A DNA stretch of 17,727 bases from Alphaproteobacteria bacterium (GTDB taxonomy: Bacteria > Pseudomonadota > Alphaproteobacteria > UBA6615), in contig JAQWSA010000126.1 in assembly GCA_029243445.1 (NCBI GenBank), positions 1 to 17,727 on the forward strand. The letters are read 5' to 3'. Shown here piece after piece: positions 7,272-14,317 of the stretch. A program made the position numbers and the translations under genes. The notes below the pieces were generated by a model, which was not told where the DNA came from, did no database searches, and saw only the letters and a program-made list of their open reading frames with translations. Within the stretch, counting starts at the first letter, position 1. Every line of letters starts with the position of its first letter.

Positions 7272-9599
7272 TTACACCGATCGTAATGCAGTCCAAATTT
7301 TTTGAGATGTAGCTGGCATATCTATTCTAGTAATTCCTCGAGTTGAAAGAGCATCTATAATTGCATTCATTCCAGCTGGAAGAGCGCCAGTGGTTCCAGC
7401 TTCACCAGCACCCTTGGCTCCAACTGGGTTAGTAGTGCATGGAACCGAATGAAAACCAAGCTTCATTGTTGGTAAATCATCCGCTCTTGGCATCATATAG
7501 TCCATGAATGAACCTGCAACTAGTTGGCCTTCGTTATCATAGACGGCATGCTCACCTAATACTTGTCCTAAACCTTGTGCGACTCCGCCGTGAACTTGAC
7601 CATGAACTATCATGGGATTGATTACTGTTCCACAATCGTCGACAGCTGTATAGGCAACAATATCTACTACTCCAGTATCAGTATCTATTTCAACTTCGCA
7701 TACATGGCATCCATTAGGATAAGTTTGTTCAGGTGAAATAAATTTTTCTTCTGAATCCAGACTTTGAGGAATATTTTCGGGCAAATTGCTAAGTGTTTTT
7801 ACTTTTGCAGCTAGATCAAATATATTAATTTCACGATCTGTACCAGCTACTAAAAAAGCTCCACTGCTATATTCAATATCTGCTACCGATGCCTCAAGTA
7901 TATGTCCCGCTATTATTTTACCTTTATCTATAACTGAATCTATTGTTACGGATAGAGCACCGCTGGCTAATGCAGCCGATCGAGAAGCGACAGAAGCAAA
8001 ACCTATTGATGGAGTGTTGTCGCTATTGCCTTCAACAATTCTAACTTTATCAAATGGAACATTAAGTAGATCTGAAATTACTTGAGCAAATGAGGTCGCA
8101 TGTCCTTGTCCATTTGATTGAACTGCCAGAATTGCATCAACCGTTCCGTTCTCAGTAAATTCTATTTTAGCGCCCTCTTCTAAGTATCCTCCTGCGGTTT
8201 CCACAAAGCAAGCCATACCTAATCCACGTAATTTACCGTTTTTTTCAGAATTTTGTCTTCGAGATTCAAACTCATCCCATTTTGCTAATTCTAGTGCCTT
8301 ATCCATGGCTGCTTCAAATTCTCCACTATCATAGGTTTGTGATAGTGACGTTGTATATGGCATAGCGATGGGTTTAATAAAATTTCGACGCCTCAAATCT
8401 ACTCGATCTATAACCATTTCTCTTGCCGCTTGATCAATTAGGCGTTCAAGAATGTAAGCTGCTTCGGGGCGCCCGGCTCCTCGGTATGGCCCTATAGGTA
8501 AATTATTTGTTAATACGCAACGAACGTTAAAATGTAGAGAGGGATTATCATAACAGCCCGTTAGACAATTACAGACGTTTCGCGTAGCTGCTGCGGGCCC
8601 ATGTGAAGATAAATATCCTCCCATTGCTGCTATCATATCTACGCGAAGACCTATAATTTTACCATTTTGATCTAATGCTAGTTCCCCATTTATAATACCA
8701 TCACGTGCTTGATTATCAGCTAGAAAAGCTTCCGAACGACTTCCTTGCCATTTTACAGGTCTTTTGATTTCTTTAGCAGCGAAAAGACAAGCTACGTACT
8801 CTGGATAAGCTTGCGTTTTCATGCCAAACCCGCCACCTACATCATGGGTTACTACATGCATTTTCTCAGGAGGCACTTGAAAAATAGATTCCGATAACAT
8901 ACGACGCATAGCATTAACCCCCTGTGATCCTGCAAAAAGCTCGTATCTTTCTTTATCGGCATCCCATCGGGCGTTAGCGCTGCGTGGCTCCATTGAAGCT
9001 GCTACTATACGATTTGTTTTCAAAGTCAACTTTGAGACATGTGACGCCCTTCTAAAGGCCTGCTCTGTTTTTTCTTTGTCACCTATGCGAAAGTCCAAAC
9101 AAATATTATTAGGTATATTTTCCCATATTTGCGGAGCACCATCTGCTATAGCATCCTCTACATCTACTATGGCAGGTAAGATATCAAAATCAAAGTCAAT
9201 GAGTTCAACTGCGTCTTCTGCTAGGGCGGCAGTTTCAGCAATAACCATCGCGACAATCTCCCCAACATGTCGAACTTTTTCAACGGCAATAGATGGACGG
9301 GATGTCAGTCTCATTTCTGAACCATCATAGTTAGTGAAAGGAGTCATGTTTGGAATATTACCAATACCTGCAGTACGCAGATCAGCGCCTGTGAATGCGT
9401 CAATTACACCAGGCGAAGTTTTAGCTGCAGATACGTCAACTGCCAATAATTTGGCATGAGCAACAGGAGATCTTAGAAACGCTACATAGGTTTGATCATC
9501 AAGGGTTATGTCATCGGTATATTTTCCAGAGCCGGTGATCAAGTTTTGATCTTCGCGGCGCAGAACATGTTGAGAGATACCAAAATTTTCAGTCGACAT
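7272..9599 (-). CDS. Molybdopterin-binding large subunit, xanthine dehydrogenase/CoxL form-II-like
   Basis: This is a full-length (775 aa) catalytic subunit of a molybdenum hydroxylase. The N-terminal Ald_Xan_dh_C hammerhead (about 20-130) is followed by the molybdenum-cofactor domains with VGGGFGMK (254-261), PYRGAGRPEA (371-380), SNGQGH (495-500) and GAKGAGEAG (727-735), whose Glu733 aligns with the catalytic Glu. The 371-380 loop has the form-II/aldehyde-oxidase-like AYRGAGR pattern and not the AYRCSFR of true (form I) aerobic CO dehydrogenase, so CO oxidation is not supported. The frame runs 54 bases upstream to 9653, but the ATG at 9599 is chosen because AGGAGA (9609-9614) sits 9 bases before it and the protein then starts like its relatives. 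The gene heads an operon with the MDR reductase and the cupin. The FAD (CoxM-like) and 2Fe-2S (CoxS-like) subunits that normally accompany it are not adjacent. Confidence 0.95.
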   Translation of the reverse strand: MSTENFGISQHVLRREDQNLITGSGKYTDDITLDDQTYVAFLRSPVAHAKLLAVDVSAAKTSPGVIDAFTGADLRTAGIGNIPNMTPFTNYDGSEMRLTSRPSIAVEKVRHVGEIVAMVIAETAALAEDAVELIDFDFDILPAIVDVEDAIADGAPQIWENIPNNICLDFRIGDKEKTEQAFRRASHVSKLTLKTNRIVAASMEPRSANARWDADKERYELFAGSQGVNAMRRMLSESIFQVPPEKMHVVTHDVGGGFGMKTQAYPEYVACLFAAKEIKRPVKWQGSRSEAFLADNQARDGIINGELALDQNGKIIGLRVDMIAAMGGYLSSHGPAAATRNVCNCLTGCYDNPSLHFNVRCVLTNNLPIGPYRGAGRPEAAYILERLIDQAAREMVIDRVDLRRRNFIKPIAMPYTTSLSQTYDSGEFEAAMDKALELAKWDEFESRRQNSEKNGKLRGLGMACFVETAGGYLEEGAKIEFTENGTVDAILAVQSNGQGHATSFAQVISDLLNVPFDKVRIVEGNSDNTPSIGFASVASRSAALASGALSVTIDSVIDKGKIIAGHILEASVADIEYSSGAFLVAGTDREINIFDLAAKVKTLSNLPENIPQSLDSEEKFISPEQTYPNGCHVCEVEIDTDTGVVDIVAYTAVDDCGTVINPMIVHGQVHGGVAQGLGQVLGEHAVYDNEGQLVAGSFMDYMMPRADDLPTMKLGFHSVPCTTNPVGAKGAGEAGTTGALPAGMNAIIDALSTRGITRIDMPATSQKIWTALRSV

Positions 9600-9608
9600 A
9601 TTCAGAAT

Positions 9609-9614
9609 TCTCCT
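9609..9614 (-). promoter_or_regulatory. Shine-Dalgarno site deciding the start of the Mo-hydroxylase gene
   Basis: AGGAGA read on the minus strand lies 9 bases upstream of the ATG at 9599. No comparable site precedes the upstream in-frame start at 9653, so the shorter form is preferred. Confidence 0.8.
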
Positions 9615-9766
9615 AAAATTGATATATTTTTTATTAATTAGAGTATTTAACATGGCTTACGTTTAAGTCGAGGGGTAAGAGAGAGTTAAAATAATTAGTT
9701 TTGTCTGTATTTTTAGAACTATATAGGTGATAACAAATAAATTTTTTTACAAGAAAATAGTAATTT

Positions 9767-9772
9767 GGGGAA
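9767..9772 (+). promoter_or_regulatory. Shine-Dalgarno site deciding the start of amidohydrolase A
   Basis: GGGGAA lies 5 bases upstream of the ATG at 9778. It supports that start over the in-frame GTG at 9727, and the resulting N-terminus matches the tandem paralogue (both begin Met-(Leu/Phe)-Phe-Lys-Cys). Confidence 0.75.
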
Positions 9773-9777
9773 TCATT

Positions 9778-10854
9778 ATGCTTTTTAAGTGTGCTCATCA
9801 CAGTCCAGAGACTGGCAGTAGTAGTATAGGTCACCGCGTCCAAAATATAAATTCGAAAATTAAATCTGTTGATATTCATTGCCATCTTCATGTACCTGAG
9901 GTCGATGCAATGGTAAAAGATGCCTTTGATTTAAAGTATGAACCACTTATGTGGCATGCTAGTGAGGAAACAAGGGCCTTTCAACGCCAACATACTCAAG
10001 ATATTATGCCAATGGCAACAGATGTAGATATACGCCTTTCTCATATGGACGCTGCTGGTGTTGACATACAAGCAGTATCAACAGGTCCTGGTCACTATTG
10101 TTATTGGGCTGAGCCTGATTTAGGACGTGATGTAGCACAGACAGTAAATAATAGTTTAGCTGAACTTGTTGAAAGCAACCCTGATAGGTTTGTTGGTTTA
10201 GGTACTGTTCCATTACAAAACCCTGAAATGGCAGTTACTGAATTAAATCGTTGTGTCAATGACCTGGGCATGCGTGGAGTGGAAATCTCAACCGATGTCT
10301 GTGGAACAGAATTATCACGATCGGGTCTTGATAAGTTCTTTGCCCGGGTCGAAGAATTAGGTGTTGTGATATTCATGCACCCCGGGGGATTTACTGAAAG
10401 CGCTAGGTTTGCTGATCATTATTTTAGTAACATTATTGCTAATCCATTAGCATCAACTGTTGCAGTCCACTACCTGATTTTTGATGGAGTAATGGATCGA
10501 CATCCTGGCCTAAAGATTTGTGTAGCACATGGAGGTGGTTTTATGGCCTCATATTCAGGGCGTATTGACCATGCACACCCTCTTCGGCCAGATATGCAAC
10601 GTCATTTACCTAAAGGCAAAATTCCCACTGATTATCTGAAGAGGTTTTATTTTGATACTGTTGTATTTACCGATCATCAGTTAGAGTATTTGGTGAAGGT
10701 ATTTGGAGCTGATCATATTGTAATGGGAACTGACTATCCATATGATATGGCTGAAACAGATCCTGTTGGCCACGTAAACGGAACCGATTTAACTGACGAT
10801 CAAAAAGCTGCCATAATTGGTGGTAATGCTGCTGAATTATTAGGACTTATCTAA
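9778..10854 (+). CDS. Amidohydrolase family protein, ACMSD-like (copy A)
   Basis: This is a 358-aa metal-dependent TIM-barrel hydrolase of the Amidohydrolase_2 family, related to aminocarboxymuconate-semialdehyde decarboxylase and the resorcylate/hydroxybenzoate decarboxylases. The expected metal and catalytic residues are present: His34-x-His36 in VDIHCHLH, His201 in MHPGG, His251 in AHGGG and Asp319 in GTDYPYDMAE. Members catalyse non-oxidative decarboxylation or hydrolysis; the substrate here is unknown. The ATG at 9778 is chosen over the upstream GTG on ribosome-site position and on matching the paralogue's N-terminus. The 30 residues before the HxH motif form an unusual leader starting MLFKCAHHSP. 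The second copy follows after 48 bases, and the two are almost certainly one operon. They diverge from the molybdenum hydroxylase operon, which suggests a common catabolic route. Confidence 0.93.
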   Translation: MLFKCAHHSPETGSSSIGHRVQNINSKIKSVDIHCHLHVPEVDAMVKDAFDLKYEPLMWHASEETRAFQRQHTQDIMPMATDVDIRLSHMDAAGVDIQAVSTGPGHYCYWAEPDLGRDVAQTVNNSLAELVESNPDRFVGLGTVPLQNPEMAVTELNRCVNDLGMRGVEISTDVCGTELSRSGLDKFFARVEELGVVIFMHPGGFTESARFADHYFSNIIANPLASTVAVHYLIFDGVMDRHPGLKICVAHGGGFMASYSGRIDHAHPLRPDMQRHLPKGKIPTDYLKRFYFDTVVFTDHQLEYLVKVFGADHIVMGTDYPYDMAETDPVGHVNGTDLTDDQKAAIIGGNAAELLGLI

Positions 10855-10881
10855 AACAGATTTCGTCATTTTATACTGATA

Positions 10882-10893
10882 CTATTTAAATAG
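10882..10893. repeat. 12-bp perfect palindrome at the ribosome site of amidohydrolase B
   Basis: CTATTTAAATAG is a perfect 12-base palindrome in the 48-base gap between the two amidohydrolase genes. Its right end overlaps the start of the AGGGG ribosome site at 10892-10896. It could be an operator or a weak mRNA structure over the ribosome site. In such an AT-rich spacer it could also be chance. Confidence 0.4.
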
Positions 10894-10902
10894 GGGTAAT
10901 TT

Positions 10903-11985
10903 ATGTTTTTTAAATGCGTAAACCATTCGCCGGCTAGTGATCACGGCCACACCCAGAGCGTAAAAAACGGTAATAAGAACTTTACAGTAGATGTACATTG
11001 TCATGTACATGTGCTTGAGGCCGATGCTATGTTGGCAGATCCTTCAGTAGCTGATCAGGCAAAGCTATATAAGGAAGCTAGTGAATTAACTGGAGAAATT
11101 AACCGCAATCAACATCAGAGTATTTTACCTAAGTTAACTGATCCAGATGTTCGTATTGCTGATATGGATGCTTGCGGTATAGACGTGCAAGCGCTCTCAC
11201 CATCACCCTTTCACTACAACTATGTTTATCCAGCAGAGTTTGCTCGCGAAACATCAAAAGTAGTTAACGACCGTATCGCAGAAATTGTTGCTGGAAACCC
11301 TGATCGTTTTGTGGGTTTATGTACTGCTCCATTGCAGGATGTTGATATGGCGATTGCAGAATTAGATCGCTGTGTCAAAGAACATGGTATGCGTGGGGTT
11401 GAAATTTCTACCAATGTTCGAGGAGAGGACTTAACACGGGCCGGATTAGAGAAGTTCTTTGCCAGAGTTGAAGAACTAGATGTAATGATTTTTATGCATC
11501 CTATTGGTACTAGTTTTAAGGAGCGCATGACTGATCATTATTTTCGTAATACTATTGGGCATCCACTTGAATCAGCTTTGGCTGTAGGACACTTAGTATT
11601 TGACGGTTATCTAGAAAAATTTCCTGGAATTAAAATTTGTATTGCTCATGGTGGCGGTTATGTACCAACTTATTCCGGACGTTTCGATCACCCCTATCAT
11701 CTTAGAGATGATTGTCGTCAGGTCATATCTAAACCTCCAAGTGAGTATGTGAAAAAACTATACTTTGATACGGTTGTATTTACTGACCATCAACTCCGTT
11801 ATTTAGTTGATACATGGGGTGCAGACCGAATTGTTATGGGGACTGACTATCCTTACGATATGGCTGAAACTGATCCGGTAGGCTTTGTGGATGGTACTTC
11901 TGGTCTTAGTGAACAACAGAAGGCCACAGTTATGGGGGGTAATGCTGCTCAGCTTCTGAAAATTGACGTTTCTCGATTGAATTAA
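10903..11985 (+). CDS. Amidohydrolase family protein, ACMSD-like (copy B)
   Basis: This is a 360-aa tandem paralogue of the preceding gene, at well over half identity overall and roughly 70% in the stretch NPDRF...FMHP. All metal/catalytic positions are conserved: His32-x-His34, His199 in MHP, His249 in AHGGG and Asp315 in GTDYPYDMAE. The divergence is concentrated in two places. One is residues about 45-75. The other is the loop after MHP, where copy A has GGF and copy B has IGT; this loop borders the active site in the family. Together these suggest different substrates or a heteromeric pair. The ATG is preceded by AGGGG at a spacing of 6. Like copy A it begins Met-Phe-Phe-Lys-Cys and carries a short variable leader before the barrel. 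The C-terminus extends a few residues beyond copy A. It converges on the Ldh-family gene. Confidence 0.93.
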   Translation: MFFKCVNHSPASDHGHTQSVKNGNKNFTVDVHCHVHVLEADAMLADPSVADQAKLYKEASELTGEINRNQHQSILPKLTDPDVRIADMDACGIDVQALSPSPFHYNYVYPAEFARETSKVVNDRIAEIVAGNPDRFVGLCTAPLQDVDMAIAELDRCVKEHGMRGVEISTNVRGEDLTRAGLEKFFARVEELDVMIFMHPIGTSFKERMTDHYFRNTIGHPLESALAVGHLVFDGYLEKFPGIKICIAHGGGYVPTYSGRFDHPYHLRDDCRQVISKPPSEYVKKLYFDTVVFTDHQLRYLVDTWGADRIVMGTDYPYDMAETDPVGFVDGTSGLSEQQKATVMGGNAAQLLKIDVSRLN

Positions 11986-12037
11986 ATTATGTTTTATAAA
12001 TATATAGTTTCTTTTAGAATACTCTTCAGGTCAATTT

Positions 12038-13099
12038 TTAGAACGAAGTAGAAATATTTGGCATTTCAACGCCCAGGGCAGATGCGGATTGAGAAAGCCT
12101 ATCCCATGTACCCCTAGGCAATGGAATGCCATTTTTCGAGCGTTCAGCTAGAACTGCATCACCTCTTTCTCCAGGTGCATATATTTCTTCTACGCCTTCA
12201 GCACGTGGCAATGATTTGATAGCAGATGCGAGCAGATCGACTTCGTTTCTATAATTATTAATGTCAACAAAAGCAGATATTTTAATTGCTATTGCCAGTC
12301 CATTTTGTCGAAAACCAGAAGGGTCGGCACCGGGCATAATTAGAGACGCTATTAGTGGATTAGCTCCCATAAGGCTAACTAAGCATTCAAACATCAGAGA
12401 TAAACTAGACCCTTTTGCCCCGCCCAGAGGCATTAGTATTGAAGCGCAGTTTGGATCATTTGTCATGTTTCCATTTTTATCCATGGCCCATCCGTCGGGA
12501 ATTGGTTCACCAGCGTCACGTGCTTCTAAAATTTTTCCCATAGACACTGTAGAGGTAGACATATCGACAACCAAAGGAGGGTGTGTTCCGCCTGGTACTG
12601 CTATAGCAAGCGGATTGGTAGATAAGCCAGCTACTCTTGCACCGTGATATGCCATCATTGGTCTAGAAGCTATCATAATTATACCTGCCATGCTTTCTTT
12701 TGCAGCAATCTGAGCGTAATAACCAATAGCTCCTGTATGAGTTATGTTTTTTGCAATACACCAACCTATATTAACCTCATTCGCCCGTTCCATTGCTTCT
12801 TCCATTGCGCGTGTCATACCAATGGGTCCTGGTGCAGCATCGCAATCTAATACTGCAATTGCTCCATCTTTCTTTTCTACAGTGATATTTGGACGAGCTT
12901 TAATATTACCATTTTTGATTGTTTCGATATACCTTGGAATTCTTAATACTCCGTGGGAGTCAACACCTCGTAAATTTGCCCAAACTAAAATATCCGCCCA
13001 TTTTAGAGCATCTTCGGAAGATATATTGCAGGCACTAAAAATGCTTGTGGCAAAGTCTTTTAATGTTTGTGCTTTTACAATAATATTGCCGTCACTCAT
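12038..13099 (-). CDS. Ldh family NAD(P)-dependent 2-hydroxyacid oxidoreductase (malate/lactate/ureidoglycolate dehydrogenase type)
   Basis: This 353-aa protein is of the Ldh_2 fold, the family of sulfolactate, malate (YlbC/ComC-like), L-lactate and ureidoglycolate (AllD) dehydrogenases, which is unrelated to classical LDH. Family marks are RGVDSHGVLRIPRY (44-57) with the catalytic-region His49, NITHTGAIGYYA (118-129), STNPLAIAVP (160-169), VVDMSTST (177-184) and PLGGAKGSSLSLM. The length is typical. The ATG at 13099 has AGGAGA 5 bases upstream. The gene lies 98 bases downstream of the MetE-like gene on the same strand, so it may be the second gene of that transcript. Substrate choice cannot be settled from these motifs. 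It oxidises or reduces a small 2-hydroxy or 2-oxo acid with a nicotinamide cofactor in the cytoplasm. Confidence 0.92.
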   Translation of the reverse strand: MSDGNIIVKAQTLKDFATSIFSACNISSEDALKWADILVWANLRGVDSHGVLRIPRYIETIKNGNIKARPNITVEKKDGAIAVLDCDAAPGPIGMTRAMEEAMERANEVNIGWCIAKNITHTGAIGYYAQIAAKESMAGIIMIASRPMMAYHGARVAGLSTNPLAIAVPGGTHPPLVVDMSTSTVSMGKILEARDAGEPIPDGWAMDKNGNMTNDPNCASILMPLGGAKGSSLSLMFECLVSLMGANPLIASLIMPGADPSGFRQNGLAIAIKISAFVDINNYRNEVDLLASAIKSLPRAEGVEEIYAPGERGDAVLAERSKNGIPLPRGTWDRLSQSASALGVEMPNISTSF

Positions 13100-13111
13100 T
13101 CTTTTCTCCTA

Positions 13112-13137
13112 AAACATTTTGTATAAAATTTGTTTTT
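13112..13137. repeat. Imperfect dyad between the MetE-like and Ldh-family genes
   Basis: A 26-base imperfect inverted repeat has about 10 of 13 paired positions, with outer arms AAAACA and TGTTTT-like sequence. It sits just upstream of the Ldh-family ribosome site, in the gap after the MetE-like gene. It could be an operator or a weak attenuating structure. AT-richness makes chance occurrence likely. Confidence 0.25.
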
Positions 13138-13197
13138 ATTATCTGTTTCTATAACTTTAGAATTCATGAGTGGCGAGTAAATAAATTTATGTACTTT

Positions 13198-14220
13198 CTA
13201 AAGTTCAGAACGCACTATTTTGGCTCCTTGAGATAGAGCTTTTAACTTACCATTAGCTACACTACGAGGCAGAGGAACCATGCCACAGTTAGTACATGGG
13301 AATATCCGTTCTGGGGATGTATATTTTATTGCATCACGAATTATGGCAGCCACTTCCTCGGGTGTTTCTATTTCTAGCTTCGTTACATCAATAGCTCCGA
13401 AAAGGACATCTTTTTTATTAGGGATTAGTGCTAACAATTCAATAGGCACTCTTGACCCAGCAAATTCTAATGAAATCTGATCTATTTCACAGCATGCTAG
13501 CTCTGGTAATATTGTTTTATACTGATTCCACACTTTTCCTAAAGAAGCCTTCCAATCAAGGTTTGCTTTAATCCCGTAGCCATAACAGATGTGAACGGCT
13601 GTTTTGCATGAAATTCCATCAACGGCTCTGTTAAGAGCATCTAGACCCCATGTTGGTACAGAGTTAAGGTATACATTGAAAGCAGGTTCATCGAACTGTA
13701 TTACATTAGCACCTGCTGCCTCTATCTCTTTAGCCTCGGCATTCAAAATTTCGGCAAATGCCATGGCTAGCGACGGACGGTCTTTGTAATGATTATCAGC
13801 TAGCGTGTCCACAATCGTCATAGGTCCTGGCATAGTGAATTTTAAATCATGTTTTGTTTGTTTCCGGGCGAAAGCCACTTCATCTTTATGAATTGGTGAG
13901 GAACGGTAAATACCAGATACAACAGTTGGACAGTCCGCTTCATAACGATCATCACGTATTCCTATACGCTCTTTATGTTCGAAGTCTATTCCACCAATTT
14001 TTTCTAAAATACCATGAACAAAGTGTTGACGTGATTGTTCACCATCTGAAACTATATCAATACCAGCTTTTTCTTGATCATTTATAGCTATACGAACAGC
14101 ATCTTGTTTTGCTTCTGCTAATTTTTCTCTATCTTTAAGTGTCCATGGCGCCCATAAAACTTCAGGTTGAGCAAGCCAAGATGGCTTCGGTAAACTACCA
14201 GTAATCGTGGTTTTAAGCAT
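13198..14220 (-). CDS. Stand-alone MetE C-terminal-type (cobalamin-independent methionine synthase family) methyltransferase
   Basis: This 340-aa protein corresponds only to the C-terminal catalytic barrel of MetE. Full MetE is about 750 aa with an N-terminal folate-binding half. All four zinc/thiolate-site residues can be aligned: His210 and Cys212 (HIC), Glu252 (QISLEF) and Cys312 (NCGM). The conserved segments SDGEQSRQ (58-65) and IQFDEPAF (174-181) are also present. Short members of this family include folate-independent methionine synthases that use a non-folate methyl donor, and other zinc-dependent methyl transferases acting on thiols. The methyl donor and acceptor cannot be deduced here, and no partner such as a DUF1852 (MesX) gene or corrinoid protein is seen in the window. 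AGGAGA lies about 5 bases before the ATG. It diverges from the deacetylase-like gene across 97 bases. Confidence 0.9.
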   Translation of the reverse strand: MLKTTITGSLPKPSWLAQPEVLWAPWTLKDREKLAEAKQDAVRIAINDQEKAGIDIVSDGEQSRQHFVHGILEKIGGIDFEHKERIGIRDDRYEADCPTVVSGIYRSSPIHKDEVAFARKQTKHDLKFTMPGPMTIVDTLADNHYKDRPSLAMAFAEILNAEAKEIEAAGANVIQFDEPAFNVYLNSVPTWGLDALNRAVDGISCKTAVHICYGYGIKANLDWKASLGKVWNQYKTILPELACCEIDQISLEFAGSRVPIELLALIPNKKDVLFGAIDVTKLEIETPEEVAAIIRDAIKYTSPERIFPCTNCGMVPLPRSVANGKLKALSQGAKIVRSEL

Positions 14221-14317
14221 TATTCTCTCCTAATATCTCAGCAATGGGCTTTGCAGTTATAAAAGATTTCGAGTAAGCAGACTGCCAGAATGTTAAATTT
14301 ATACAAGAGGAGATACC
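14221..14317. other. Divergent spacer, MetE-like gene / deacetylase-like gene
   Basis: This 97-base gap must contain back-to-back promoters and both ribosome sites (AGGAGA leftward and AGAGGAGA rightward). No clear operator palindrome is visible. Confidence 0.4.

Larger units (their letters stand above)
9600..9777. other. Divergent control region, Mo-hydroxylase operon / amidohydrolase pair
   Basis: This 178-base AT-rich spacer separates the leftward operon (Mo hydroxylase, MDR reductase, cupin) from the rightward amidohydrolase pair, so promoters for both should lie here. I find no long inverted repeat that would mark an operator. Shared control of the two transcripts is likely from the geometry but is inference. 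Confidence 0.45.

Noticed and set aside
7272..9599. Aerobic carbon monoxide dehydrogenase CoxL (form I)
   Set aside because: The active-site loop is PYRGAGRPEA, not the AYRCSFR-type loop of form I CoxL, and no CoxM/CoxS genes are adjacent.
9634..9891. 85-aa minus-strand ORF in the divergent spacer and the start of amidohydrolase A
   Set aside because: It overlaps the well-supported amidohydrolase A start and the spacer, and its composition looks like translated AT-rich noncoding sequence.
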